A DNA stretch of 64,000 nt, taken from NCBI GenBank assembly GCA_037178675.1, contig JAYMGJ010000300.1:1-64000 (forward strand). The letters run 5' to 3'. The stretch comes from Scleroderma bovista. Lineage: Eukaryota; Basidiomycota; Agaricomycetes; Boletales; Sclerodermataceae. Under the pieces are notes generated by a model. The model saw only the letters and a list, made by a program, of their open reading frames with translations, had not been told where the DNA came from and did no database searches. The translations under genes were made by a program, and so were the position numbers. Positions 20,426 through 34,000 of this stretch are shown in pieces. Position 1 is the stretch's first letter. Every line of letters begins with the position of its first letter.

Positions 20426-20778
20426 ATGGCCACCACACCGTCGCGGCAGCAAATTCTGCATCTTTATGGCTCCACGCTGCGTGCAGCCAAGTCATTCAGT
20501 TCCTACAATTTCCGCAATTACTTTGTGCGAAGAACACGCGAGAATTTTCGAAGCATACAGGTGAAACCTCGTCATCGCAGCTACTGGGTAGAATGAACTC
20601 ATTGCACCACATTGGATAGGCTGAACAAGACGCAGCCAAAGTGTCTCAGGCATACAATGAGGCCCTGAATGAGCTGGGGGTGTTAAGACGGAGTGCAATT
20701 ATCAATCAAATATATGGAGGTCGGCGCCTAGCCGTTGAGGGACAAAGTGAGGTGGGGACGAGGGTCCAGGGATCGTGA
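20426..20778 (+). CDS. ISD11: ISD11/LYRM4-like Fe-S cluster assembly protein
   Basis: Two exons, 20426-20560 and 20620-20778, giving 97 aa, the usual size for Isd11. It binds and stabilises the mitochondrial cysteine desulfurase Nfs1. The sequence has HLYGSTLRAAKSFSSYNFRNYFVRRTRENFR, the helical LYR-family start with the YNFR-type element typical of ISD11, and a C-terminal NELGVLRRSAIINQIYG helix. The LYR tripeptide reads LYG here. Start and intron (GTGAAA...GGATAG) are consistent. It is the first ordinary single-copy gene after the repeat-rich region. Confidence 0.85.
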
Positions 20779-23035
20779 CCACAGACCAAGAGTGCGTCTC
20801 AGCTGATGGGCTGGGACCTTCGTTCGGGCAACGATCACATCATATGTATACATGCTTCGAGACCTTTCACCTTACTTGCAGCTTACTCCACCTTACGTCA
20901 ACAGTCCCCCCTTCCCTCCATTCGAAGCTGGTCCAGCGACACGATTCCGTGAATGGGTGGGTGACGCTGTATTCAGGACTGGAAACGAGCGTGCAAAGAG
21001 ATTACCTTCCCGACACATATTCACACACGTATGACATAAACACTTGCAAGAAGGAAAGGTCCTCGTTGAGTGCGATCCCGCAGATGAGAATGGGCCAAAG
21101 TTTCAAAACCGGCAGCGTTATCGCCATTACACTTATCACTCCAACCTTCCATAATGAAGCTTTCAAGCCTCGGAGTCGCAAATCAGTGAATTACATCATT
21201 CATGTGCACGGCCCTAGAAGGTAGAGTGTGGTTATTGTCGATATACAACTGATTGCACTTCGGGGGGGACGAAAGCCTGGGCCACTTTTCAGCGCAGGTT
21301 TTTGTGAAGGAACCCTAGTCCTCTGTCTCACTATACTTTGCATGGTCGCCTTCGCGTGGCACGCTGTCTGCCGATGCGGTAGGCGAGGAATGCAACCCTA
21401 CTTTGTTTGTTAACAGGCTTTGCATCAGGCTGGATCAGGTAGTCGGTATGCGTCTTTCGCTGTCTTTCGTTAACTGACGTGAGATGTGGATTGCAAAAAT
21501 GGAATCCAAGGTGAGCGTTTCCGCATCTCGATGACCCAAGCCAGATAGGATCTTAGTGGACAAGCAAAATTCCCATTCAAACCATGTCCACATATATGTG
21601 TACTGGACGCAATCTTGCCGATAGTTCTCTCAGATATCGTTATCAAGACGGGGAACATTCCAATTACTCTAAGCCAAGTTCGGGTATACTTCTCTTGACA
21701 TCCGCGGCTCTTCTTGCAACGTATGATGTTTGGTATGTGTGCCATGGGTGACATTGACTCCCGACTCATCTACTTAGTTATCAGCGTTTGGATTGGTTAG
21801 TATTGCTGGTGGTGCCGATAGGAGATCTACCCCGATATTAACATATATTAACTGTCAAACAGCTGTCGGTGTCAAAATGGAACATAGTGTGGAAAGAGAG
21901 CAAATTTCTAGGACTTGACCCTAGTGCTTGCAAGGGAAGGCGACACGTTCAAAAAGAATACTTTGGTTATCTCAGGCATCTCGCGAAGTCCTCCTGTTTG
22001 ACCAAGAGCCTTCCTCAGCACTCCTCGGAATGGATCAATGATGCCAGACTAATAGAATGTTCGGCTGTTCTTGCACTCAAGACAACTGCAACTGCACTCA
22101 ACTGTCGTTTATCGAGCTGGATTAACACCATAGAGTTTGACATCGCACACTTCGGTACCTTTACTCAGTGTGACGTTGGCTCTCTGCTCGGACGTCGATG
22201 CATTCCATGCCTGTGTCCGCTTCACGACATTCCAAAGTATGTGTCGTGTTCCAGGGCGCGCACTGATAACGCCTGCTTGCCTGTGCCAACAATTGTACCC
22301 ACAATTGTACCCAGCTTGAGTGCTCCATGCTCCATTTTTAAGGAACCGGTCCGCCATCGATGGGTCCAATGTTTACGGCGACTGTCACATGGCAATTGTC
22401 ACCTTGACAGCCATGTCCACTCGAAAAGCCAGCCACATCCCCGATCGCATTCGTTCTTTTGTTTTTCTTCCGTGCGCAGTTTGTACGCCATGTGGAAGGT
22501 TTCATTAGTTCTTCTTCGAAGATGCTCCGAAGAGCCAGCGGGAGTGAAATGAAACAAATCCCCTTCATATATCGCCTGGGCACCTACACAGTGCAGGGAC
22601 GAGTCGCGTAATCAGGAAAGCTGAAGGAAACGGCGAACATATGTCACTGAAACTCAAATCCGTTGTTTATTTATCGGCTTACCAAGGCTGTTAGTCGGTC
22701 GATATGAACTCTCGAAGCCAGCTGAATTCTGCATTCATCCTCCGCCCATGACCAAACTGACTGCTCTTCGCAGAGTGGTCTATCCCCGCTAGTCTGTTAT
22801 CCTGTGGGTCGTGTACCAATCGCCGATCTCCCCAAGCGACAGTCCATCCCGGAATACTCAGAAAAAAAGTTTCGGCTGTGTACGCGGAGCGCACTAGCGT
22901 ACTACGAGTCTCCTCCACTGGTGTCGCACCTTTCCTTCTTTTCCTCTTGTGTCTTCAAGCTTCCAACCAGTCCGGGGGTTTCCCGGTCACGGATTGGCAT
23001 ACAGGTCGTATCATATAGCTAGTGTTCTCCCGAGG
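20779..23035. other. No recognisable gene
   Basis: A 2.2-kb stretch. Several ORFs of 60-227 codons exist on both strands, the longest at 21869-22552 (+). They are Cys/Ser/His-rich, lack domains I recognise and have no consistent exon joins. The last 100 bp or so should hold the promoter of the gene at 23036. Confidence 0.4.
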
Positions 23036-25334
23036 ATGGCTGGTACAGGCTCGAACCAGCGTTCCCGCACTAAGGCATCTGACCTGACTGATCTTTTCCG
23101 TCCTACACATGGGTCTCGCCATGCATCGAAAAATATCACTGCCGAACCCAGCTCGTCAACTCCCTCACAGCCAGACAAGACCACATCCAAGTCGCGACGG
23201 TCCATGCTTCCATTCCTGGGACGCAAGAAATCTGCCGAGCAGCCCATTGCAGCTCCCTCGAGAAAGTCCACCACTGGGGCCGCACCAGCCGGACCACCTA
23301 GCACGTTCCGTCGCTCCTTCGGTAATGGGTGAGTACGCTTCTTCTGTCACTCGATGTCACGTGCCGTCGGCCGCGGGATGGATTCGATGTCGCAACTTAA
23401 AGGGAGGAAGGTTTTCCCGTGGTCCAAGTGGAGGAGTTATGGATTGCTTTACATGTGCTAACTAATTATCTAGACGTACAGTGATAATGGTGACTCCATC
23501 ATCGGATGTAGCATCGGCAGCACCACCTCTTCCCACCTCTCTTCCGCCCTTGAACGTTTCCCCCTCGTCGCTAGGATCCAAGTTTGCGGCGCATTTCACT
23601 CCTTTGCGATCACCTTCGAAATCTCGTAAATGCCGTCAGTTAGTAGCTGAAAATGTGGCGAGACCATCCGGAGACGTGCTTTCGCTACCAGTGTCTGCTA
23701 TTCCAACTTCTTCGGGCGAATCTCCTCGCTCGAGCTTGCAAAGTCGTTCCACCACACCCCGGCCTCACCATGTTCCACCATCATCCGTGGTCCATGGCGA
23801 CGACGGAGAGGATTATTCTGATTTATTTTTACGGCCCGATCAACTTCAGAAGTCATTGCAGGACACTAAAAGCACATATACTAAACGCTCCCCAAAAGAG
23901 TGCTTGGGAGATCCTCCTGCTAGCCCTACCCCTCCATCGAGTCCCTGTCTACATTTCCCCATTCCACCTCCCATAATCGGAAGACCCCCCATAGCTGCAT
24001 CGGATAAGAATCAATCTCGTCGTTCTGTTGATCTACTTTCAAACACCACAACTTCGAAAGGGTCTAGCATTACCTCCAGGTCTCGTGTGCACTCAAAGCA
24101 ATCGGATACTGGAAGTGAACGAACCGTTCCATCGGATCACTTATCCAGTGACGGACATACGCGGAACCGTAACCGCGCCGCTAGTCATTCGGGTAGTGAC
24201 ACAGATGCGTCCCGAGCTTATGATTCCAGCCCTCAAGTGTCCCGGATAAAGCAATCTCCTGGCGTTCCAAGATCATCCAGTATCAAACAGCCATCGTCAT
24301 ATTTCGGCACAGGGGCAAAGGTTCCCGCTGGTCACTCGCACCCGTGTCCCCTACCATCTCCACCTCTATCTCCACCTGGCTTTGCCAGCTCACCGACGAT
24401 GCCCACCATATCTTCCGTTAGCAATGCAAGTGCACGGTCTCGCCAGTCCGGCGTGCCACAGCGTCCACGCGCAAATACTCTGTCGTCAGCGACCTTGTTG
24501 AGCAATCGCAGCACAGCTCTACAACCAGGCCCCTCTACTTCCACTACTTATCAAAAGGCGTTCGCTTCGGAGAACAAGGCGACGCCTGGGATCTCGCCTG
24601 AAACCTCTCCGGATGAACTTCGGGAGGCACTTGTCCTCCAACGTAAGAAGTACGCACAACTCCAGGAGTACATCATCACCATTACCAAACGGTATGAAGA
24701 TGATAGAGTGGCGTTAACGAAGACGGTCGAGAAATTGGAACGTGATATTCGGAAGAAAACACAGGAAATCGAGGGCCTGAGGTGGTTGGTCATCCATCAT
24801 GGTGCAGTTGAAGATATCGACGCCGCTGCGAGCCTTGCTAGGTCGTCGCTCACCCAGGATGAGGGTAACCGACCTGATACAGACCGTGAATCTTCCCCAG
24901 CGACCTCCAGGCGAGGCCGGGCGTTTGCTAGCCAAGCGTCAGCACCGACAACTGGAGTGCAAACAGGCCTTGGGGTCTATTCCAGTCATACTAGACAGTC
25001 TTCGTCGGCGATGGAAGTTTCCCCCTCCTTAGAAAACTTGTCGGCTGCATCCTCTCAAACCTCCCTCGCGACACACCCTGTGCCCGCGAAAACTCTTTCT
25101 GCGATACCTGAGCGGCCCTCTCTACCGGGCTCTCCTCAATATGACATATCCCGTGCCGAGCGGCAGCAGGCCAAAGAAGAGCGGCGTGCTACTAGGGCAC
25201 TCCGACGCGTTTCGGGTTCCTCAGGGTCATCTTTTTCCTCGGGCGCAAACCTGTTAATGCACGCGTCGACCGATGGACCGAAAGAGAGTATGAAAGATGT
25301 CATCGAGAAGTTGCGCCCTTTCGGAAACAATTGA
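23036..25334 (+). CDS. Ser/Pro-rich disordered protein with a coiled coil, unknown
   Basis: Two exons, 23036-23328 and 23474-25334, phase 2 joined correctly: 717 aa. I do not recognise it. The N-terminal 460 residues are Ser/Pro/Thr-rich with basic stretches (KTTSKSRRSMLPFLGRKK) and look disordered. One long helix, about residues 478-540 (ELREALVLQRKKYAQLQEYI onward), has heptad character and could dimerise. A second short charged helix near residue 655 (RAERQQAKEERRATRALRR) precedes the end. No signal peptide or membrane segment. The next gene downstream has the same overall style and orientation. Confidence 0.8.
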
Positions 25335-26579
25335 ACATGCTATACCCTAAAGCGTCTCTAGTAGGTGTAGTTTGCCTTTGCTGTGTTTAGAGTTGTTCAT
25401 CGACCTCCAGGTCTAGTCCATCTGCTTACTTTACTTTCATTTTACTGAGCGTCTGTTTCCTCGTTCTCGGCCAACATGAACAAGTTCATGGAGGCACTGC
25501 ATCCTCGCATCGCATACTGTCGTACATCCATCATATTATGTGCGGGGCGGTCATTCACTGGAATTTGGATGCCGCATCGCAGTTTCTCCTCCCTCACTAG
25601 TCTTCGCATTACATAAGTCAACCTCAGTCCGCATTCGCATTCGACATTCTCTCTTGCCGTAGTTCATTCCCGTTGGCTGTATCGCTATTGCACGAACGTG
25701 ACGCGTGCGCCACATAATCAGATCATATCTCTGTCTTCCCTGTGCTGCCCTGATCTTCCAGTACGTGCGAGACCAGTGCGCCCGTCATGAATGAAAGTTG
25801 TAGGGTATGTAGATCAGTGAATGCGGCATCAATAATGTGAACTCATGGTTTGCTGCTTACCCACGCACACGGTACTATCATGATCATCATCGCCTGATCA
25901 GTCCGCTTCGCGTTAGTACTGTAAATGCAGTTGTCGCGAGTGACAGTAGGAGGCTGTTGGGAGTATTATGTACATGCGTACAGCCTTGGTGATCCGGTTC
26001 TGCGGCCATTTGCCACCAGCGAGTTGAAACACATCCCGGGAATACGCTAGCCGTAGGAATACCGAGTCGACTTCGTCAGGGTAAGTGCTGGTGAATATTG
26101 GAACATCCTCCTGTTAAAGGTTTAATTAAAATGAGGCAGTCGTGAGCACAAGATCAGATCATTTGCCAAGTCGCTAGTCACTTATATCAAGCGCTTTCAA
26201 TAGATCACAGCGTTGTCACCACGTTGAAGTCTGCCTGCTAGAGATGCCTCTGGTCGTTTCTCGCTGAGGAGCGGCTATCTCAGTTGGGTCACGGCCTCAA
26301 CTTCCCATCAATCCTACAATTCCGGCGTCTGACCTAGGGCTCCAACATGCTATTAGAAGGGGCAGTGTAACATCCTGTGTATGTGATCAACCGCGCTTTG
26401 GGCGTTGCTATGTATGTATCAACGGTCAATTCTTGCATCGAGTTACATATACTAACGTCCATCCATTCAGTGGACTTAATATTGTATTATTTCTTCCCTT
26501 CGTTCCCAGCAAGTTGCTTGTCGCAGTCCCATTCATCATTCCACGGCTTCTGGGATCCACGGGCCGTAGGTCGCCGATC
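25335..26579. other. Intergenic, no gene seen
   Basis: 1.2 kb between two same-strand genes. No ORF with recognisable content; it presumably holds the 3' end of the upstream gene and the promoter and leader of the downstream gene. Confidence 0.5.
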
Positions 26580-29500
26580 ATGCTAACGAGTTTCATACGG
26601 AGGAACGGAAAGAAGAAGGGGCCAAAGCAACCGAGGGTCTGGCCGTCTTCACGCTCTAGACGCCCACCCACCTCTCCGGAGTCGTTCGAGTCGCCAGAGA
26701 TATTGGATATCAACGAGAAGTCTATCTACGCCCCACCAGAGGAGACATACGGCCCCTTCGTGCAGCTGGATTTATCCACCGAACCTTGGTTTCCAGAGGA
26801 GCTACTTCATGCAAGACGCATTTCCAGAGCATCCACAGGTTTCCTTAGGAACTCAGGGGTTGCTCCAAGTCGGCCAGAGCAAGAAAGCGTACATGATTTG
26901 CCGTCGTCTAGTGGCTCTCCAAAGCCAGTAGTATATCTGGACGGGCCAGCGGAGGTTCGCTTTCCCCCCCTAATCGCGTCCAGAGTGATGGTCCGCTTAC
27001 GGTCGAATCTACAGGGATCACCCGCCAAAAAGTCTGTTCCCGCACCGATCTTCATCCCCGACCCGAAACTCGACGGCTTGGAGATTCAGCATGAGAGGGC
27101 TAAAGCCAAAGACAAGCTCCCAGATCTACCCCAGAATGATGTAGCACTCATGGATCCATCATCGCCGGGATCAGAGAGCATATCTGCGGTTTCTGGCACC
27201 ACTCTCGCCCGTGCTTTAATCGCGAATTCGTTCATCCTGTCATCTGTTGACCGAGTAAATTCGCTCCCCCGAAGCGCAATTTCACGACAGGATTCGGCGA
27301 CTTTACCCCGTGAATTGCCTCCCCTCCCACTGAGTTCTGGCGTAGGGGACGTCTTGGAACAGAGGCGCTCGCGCATATCTTTCGGCATTATGGGGAGGAG
27401 GCCACCAAGCTCAGGATTGTATGAGAATGCCTCTCCAGACTATCCGTCAACGGACTCACACTATTTGACATCACCTGAATTTGTCTTGCATTCCGGTCAA
27501 CCACGCCACATATCCCCAATTTCGGAGGTACCATCTGCACCCAATACGCCGATGTCACTTGGAGTTACTTTTGACCCCCAATGTCATGATGGCAAAAGTG
27601 CTTCCATCATTGGTAGAGAAATCGGGACAGGCGTCGACAGCGGAGGGACAGATGTCCCTCATACAGCATCAGACATACTATCGACACCACCCTCATCCAG
27701 CGTCTCAAAACCGTCATGGAGTGCCACCGAGTCCTCCCAAACAGACCCCTCGAGCCCAGCTGATCACAGTCTGGATGAATATTCGTTTATGCCTCCAGGT
27801 CCACAAACAGCTATGCTTTCTTCTTGTTCCGATTCGAGTGCCTCCTTTATCACACCTTCTCCCGTCAAGCGTAGCGACAGTCATTTGTGGCGGCGCCCCG
27901 TGAAGTCGGGTGCTGGTGGCGCTGGTTGGAAAGGTATGTTTCGGTCCTTCTTTTTACTTTTGAACCCGTCTGATGGTGAAATTACCAGGTGCTGACGCTC
28001 GCGCCAAGACTCCCTATCAGCGGAATAAAAAACAAATTAGGTTGTTACCAATTACCCAGAGCTTTGATCCATTTACACCCGCAATGATGGCCTCTTCCAT
28101 CCCTCGTGCTAGTGTTTCGCATCTTCCCCTGGTTCCCTCATCCGCGGTCCCCGCTGGTCACCTTGAGATGCCACCGACCGCCCGAGAGGGGATAGATCAG
28201 GATTACAGCGAACTCCTTGATTACACTATCACTGTTAGCCCAGATCTCGGCAGTTCCTCTCACTACACTTCCACTAGTTCTTCTGCCGGTTATCAGACAT
28301 TCCCAGAGACCCCTATGTTCTCACCGCCATTGTTTTCGCCAGACTATTTGCAGCCTCGAGCACTAACATTACGAACCCAACGTCCACCTCTGCCGAGGTC
28401 TGCCACTCTACCTTCTCCGCGTGAACATGCCGCATGGGGAGTGCTGGAGCCGTCTACGTCCATTGAAATGAATTCAGCACAATCACAGAACGAAGACGTT
28501 AGTTCCCCGCGTAGACCGCAGTCTATTTCTTCCCCAAACTACACTGTTTCCCTGCCTTTGTCAGACTCGCCTCATGGCTCGCCCCATTCTATTGGCAGTG
28601 TTCCAGCATCGCTTGCAGGAAAAGTCTCTTCTACTATCTCGGAGACAAATTCACGTCGTCCTTCGACGGCGCGCTCTGAGCGTGAGACTGATATGCCGAT
28701 GCTGGAGCACAGTAAGCAAACGTCCGATTCAACCCCACACTCTGCCAGTTCCACTTCGTCGATACGATCCGATATCACATCAGCCCAATTGTCGACCCCT
28801 TTGACGTCCCCACCTTGCACAGCAACGTCCGCGGCTTCTGTTCCTCTTCCTGAATCAACAACCACTTCACCTCATCTTCCTTCAAATAATTTCTCATCAT
28901 CCGCGCTGTCATCCACTTCTGCAAGTTCTCAATCTCTGTCCCAGACGGGATCTTCATCTACCTTGAGCCACCCCAAAGCTACACGTGCGACGACGGTCGC
29001 ATCTCCGCTGGCTTTTGGGACATCATTCCTTCCCAATCTCATACCGACCCCATCTCCGCCACTTTCACCACGGGTGTCTCCACCAAGGGAACCATTACCT
29101 CCGGTCCCGCCACTTTCTCAGAGCCATGCACCGATTTCACGTCCCTCATCGATTCCTTCTATTTCAGCATCTTTCGTAGCCCCGCCTCCGTATCATTCTG
29201 TGGTGTCGGAAAGACAGGACAGTGCAAAAGTTCCCCTGAATGATGCCAACCATCCCATGCTGCGGACACAGTCCAATCCTGCCCAGGAACGTGATGACGA
29301 ATCGCTTTTTCCGAATACTCTCTCGTTGCACCCTAGTGGTCGTATACGAGGGAGGCCGCGGCCACCACTTCCTATTGGTCCCCGGCGACCAAGTGGGCCA
29401 GCACAGCCCCTTGGATCCTTCGTTCCAGGTTTCAGGGAACGGTTTCCGTCTGAATCTGCGGTTGCCGGCAACGACAGTCTCGGGAATTCTCTCACCTGGC

Positions 29501-30776
29501 ACAAACTATACGAGGCTGCAGCGAAACCCCTACCGAAGTTCCAGACACCTCGACCTAAATGGCGCGGGCTTACCATGGAAGCTGCCCAATGGACCCTTAC
29601 ATCTTCCCAATTACAGAACATCGTTTCGAGGGCTATCAAGCAATCTGCAGAGGGGTCTTCTTTTCGGCTTCTATGTCTAGAAACGTTAGACGGTGAAATC
29701 GCTGAAGAGGCACATCGTTTAGAAATGCTCCACACTGACGTCAAGTCTCGATACAAAGCGCTTGTGCGCAAGCGGTGGCAACTTCTGGGCGCTCTTGCTG
29801 GCCACCTCGAGGATGCAGCAACATGTGGCACGGCGAGTAGAACATTGGAGGAGTTGGCTGAGACAACCTTGGCGCATGATCAGCTTGCAGACGAGCTTCA
29901 TTGCATCGCCGAGCAACTTGCCCAACTCAAGAGCTTGCGCGATGTTCACCATGCCAGTGCGCTTGCAATGGCCCTAAGGAAGGTCAACGCGGCTTTCTTG
30001 CATCAGATGGAGGAGAAACAGAAGCTACGTGAACAGATTGAAACTCTAGAAGCCGAGAGAGATGAGGGATGGAAGCAGGCTGAGGATGTTGCCATAGAGT
30101 ACGATCGAATGATGGAGGCTTCCAGAGGGCCTTCCATGAAGGCGACGGACAGACGCTCTGCCCACGTCTCAGCTGTGCGCAAGTCCTCTGTTCGTCGGTC
30201 GAAGGCCGGCCTGCGCCTGAGCTCATCTAGGAGACGTTCTGCAAATAGTGCGGGCAGTCGAGGTAGTGTGTCTGTTCCCCAGTCTGCCTTTGAGGACATC
30301 CCTCCCGTTCCCCCCTTCCCGCTTCCTCAGCCGAGCACGACGACAACTACTTTGACATCAGGTTCGTAGTATTGTCAACGATGTAACCGACTGCCCACTT
30401 ACAGCCTACTAGGCGCAGGTTTGATGTATCATTCTGGTACCTCTGCAGCGCGAGCTCTCGCCCATGCTCAACAAGAACTGTACGAGATCCTCGGACTGGA
30501 CTTCCAAGATACCCCAAGCAGCGGTGTAGTTCCTTCGCGACCGAGATCAGCATCCAAGCCTTCTGACTTGATGCACGCTTCGGTCGGTCTTCGCCGGTTG
30601 TCCGATGGAGAAATGACGCACTCCTTACGGACCCGGCGTGCACACGAAAACAGAGCGATTCACAGTGTAATTCTTGACGATGTGAGTCTTACACCGCCAT
30701 ATTCTAGTCTAGCATGTACTCATTCTGCTCCCAGCAAAAAGCCATGCTGACTGCATTGGGCCTGATGTCCAATTAA
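26580..30776 (+). CDS. Large Ser/Pro-rich protein with C-terminal coiled coil, unknown
   Basis: Four exons: 26580-27933, 27989-30361, 30413-30681, 30735-30776, all in phase: 1,345 aa. The ORF is open upstream of 26580 but has no earlier ATG in frame. About 900 residues are Ser/Pro/Thr-rich and probably disordered, with many SP/TP sites. From about residue 975 to 1165 the protein turns helical: WTLTSSQLQNIVSRAIKQ, EEAHRLEMLHTDVKSRYKALVRKRWQLL, then a long coiled coil (QMEEKQKLREQIETLEAERD). A basic RRS-rich segment follows. The C-terminal exons add a conserved-looking helix (ARALAHAQQELYEILGL). No enzyme motif. A scaffold or polarity role is possible but unsupported. Confidence 0.82.
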
Positions 30777-31082
30777 CCATGTACAATGCCCCACCATGAA
30801 CTCGCAATATTTACTTACCACACTTTTCTAACACATTCATTAGCCATACCTTACTATGTAATCTATCAGCATTAGAATGCTGGGTAATTCAGATGCTGTC
30901 ATGAATTGCAAGTCGGCACTATGGCGCTTACAGTAAAACCGAGCATAACAAATGCCATGCTCATTAGAAACAATTAGATGTACCATGTAGTAGTGTCTTC
31001 TGACACGGCGCAATACAACAACCGAGAACAGCCAGAGCAAGAAGCAAGTAGTTAGTAAACAATAATCATAAAAGGGAGATGG

Positions 31083-34000
31083 CTAGTGCCGGATTCGTTT
31101 CCGCCTGATAATGAACTCGTGTGTTGGACTCGTCTGGGGTTGGGACGTATCTTGTGTAGGCTGCACACCGTGATGACTGGAATGGTGGATTTCAGCTGCG
31201 GCACCTATTTCTTCTTCCTCGTCTTCCGTTCGCCGTCGCTTTCGTGCCGATCTGCCATTAGTAGGTGAGAGTGCTATCGGTGTCTGTGTAGGAAGTGTTC
31301 CAGGCGACTCGAATTCACGATTTTGGGGTAGCGGTCGACTCTTGGGCGTGACTTGTGTTGCGTCTTCTCCCTGCACACTCGGAAGCTCGACATCGCTGTC
31401 TGCCTCGGATTGGGGAACCGGAGAGGGCAAGGGGTGGACAGGCTGAGGTCTTGAGGGTGGTTGACTGGGCACTGGTAAGGCTTCCCTGGCTTCTTTGAGT
31501 TGTGGCTCAGGTTCACTCTCCTCCGAGTCAGTCACGCCAATGGCACCCCTGGCTTTCCGCCCTTTCCCGCCTGTTCGTAGGTCGCATCAGATGAAGAGGG
31601 CGGTACAGGATGACCCAGTCCCTACCTTTGCCCCTCGTCAATATCGAGCCAAGTTTCTTTTCGTAGGCTCTCTGAGGCTCCCATACTTTAGCCGTTGGCG
31701 GTACTTCTATCTTGGCCTGTGCGAAGCACTGATCCATGTGAGCCTTACTATTGAAAGTCTGAGTATATTAATGAGGTTTAGGAATATTCCACAATCTTAC
31801 ATGGTCAAAGCATCTCTGCTCTCGACGGCCTTCATTAGGGCAGACAGGACCCTAAAGAACAGAACAGAGTTGGCCTTTTGTTTCTTATTCTTATTCGCTT
31901 CGTATGTCGAAATACGCTTGATGATCCATGTTAATAGCAATGTGTGGATCTTGACGATATATTTACTATCAAGCCTACGAACGACAGCAAGCTGAGCGCC
32001 ACGAATCATGAAACTCGAAGCTAGCTGCTTCGCTAGGTTGACAGAATGATCTTCGCTGTGTACGACCGAGTCCAGTAGGTGACCAAATGACTGGACCGCA
32101 ATAGTAAGGTCACAGGAATGGTGTAACAACGAGAAATAAAATACCTCTTTAAGAGCTTGGGTAGCGACGTCAACCACGACCTCCCCGTTCTCATTGTACA
32201 TGCCTTCCTCCCGAAGTACGTCAATAACCACCTTCGTGCAAAGGTCGAATATAGGTCCCAAACGACCGTAATGCGCCAGAAGCACAGCACCATGCTTGAT
32301 GTTCACAGAACCTGCACGAATAGCCCGAAGGAACGTCGAGACTGTCGCCATGAATTGATACTCCTGCTCAAGTAATGCTTTCGAGGTAGGTTGGACTAGG
32401 TAATGTCAAATCAAGATCAAAGGATTCGTTGAAAGGCTTACTCTCTGTGGGTGTCTTCGATTTGGTCTTGCCTTTCGTAGGTTTCGTAGTAGATTCAGGT
32501 TCTTCATCCTCAGAACTGCCGTCCTTGTCGCTTTGATCTTGTGGGCGATCATCTTCGAGTAATTCTGTATATTGCTCGATCGTGGCTTGGATAAATCCTG
32601 CGCAGCGGTACTGCACCTCGTCGTCGAGATGAATGGCCAGTGTTTCCATAGGTAGATCTTGTCTGTCCGCCGCAGCGGCTTGTATAGGGGAGAATAAGAT
32701 ATATAAATTCATCAAATTTTGAAATGCCTATCCAAACGTCGTCAAAGTCATCAGTTGATCTGTATGGGCGGGAGACTTACAGCCCGTTTGACCCCCTCTG
32801 CAGTGTTGGATTGTGCCCCAACAGCATACTCCACAAGTTTTTCAAGCAAGGAATCTCGTTGATCACGCAGCGTCTCGCGGAGCTTGTTACTGTCAACCGC
32901 CGTGTCTTTGGCATCTGGTAAACTCCGCGCCTTCCATAATATGTGTAGCCCAAGGAGATGCAGACCCTGCTCAATCATCTGCAATCCATGACTCAACAAT
33001 CAGTATCAAACTAAAAACATCCAAACTTACCCGTTCCTCTTCCCTATATCCCAAACGGCCACGTTCTACTAACGCACAGATGATGTCCCAAGCACTGCTC
33101 TGCTTGCCACCTTCATCTTCATCCATCCATGCTGATAGATCGCGTGAGCCACCCAAGACACACATTCGTGTGCAAATAGCGCTGAGAGCGATTACTTCGT
33201 CTTCACTGAACGACGCAACTTCAATCTCCTCGCGACCAGCGACTGCATCCCGCAGCTGTGATGCTAGCTCGTCCTCTAGCTCCAGAATTTTTGTACTATT
33301 CGTATTTGCAAGAGACGTCGCGCTTAACAGATGGCGAATGGCAGAGACGGCCCTTGTAAGAACAGTTTGAGAGGAATGCGAAAGAAATTGCTTGATGACA
33401 TCATCCCAAAGAGCACCATAAGCCTGTCAGGTGCGACTGAGTCCAAAATCAAACGTGAAACTGCCAGTGACATACGTTCATCATCCGCATCTCGAGATAT
33501 AGGTCAAGATCCATCAACGGAGGAATCGACAGAACGTCGGATATACGTTTCTCGTCAGTCTGATACTTGATAAAAAGTCGAGGGAGGCCTTTCATCAGTG
33601 CCCGAGTTATATCCGAGGCAACGGTCTCTTCCTCGCCCTGGCACATCACATAGGTCAGTGTATGTCTTTATCCGAACCTCAAAAAACCCAAACCTTCTTG
33701 CCGCTCGCTGCCACTGCCTTTGTACGTCGCAAAGATGCCACGAGGACTTCAAGTAAGATACTTTCTTCGACCTCTTCCAGTCGCCATGTGGCATCCACCC
33801 CACTCCTTGCGCTCTCAGCAAGCGAGTCGGTCCCGTCGATGTCCTCTTCACCTCCTGCTGAATGGTCGAGCAGCAACACTTCCAGAATATCCTCCCAGTC
33901 ACTAATAGCCGTCACCTGGCCCCACAGAGCCTCCACAGCAAGTCCGGTTCGGCTCCTCGGATCTGCTCCAGTTACATGGGGTGGATGGACCCGCTGGGCA

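Noticed and set aside
21869..22552. 227-codon plus-strand ORF
   Set aside because: Composition is unlike the neighbouring genes, no family resemblance, and no plausible exon joins. A pheromone-receptor relic was considered but no STE3 landmarks were found.
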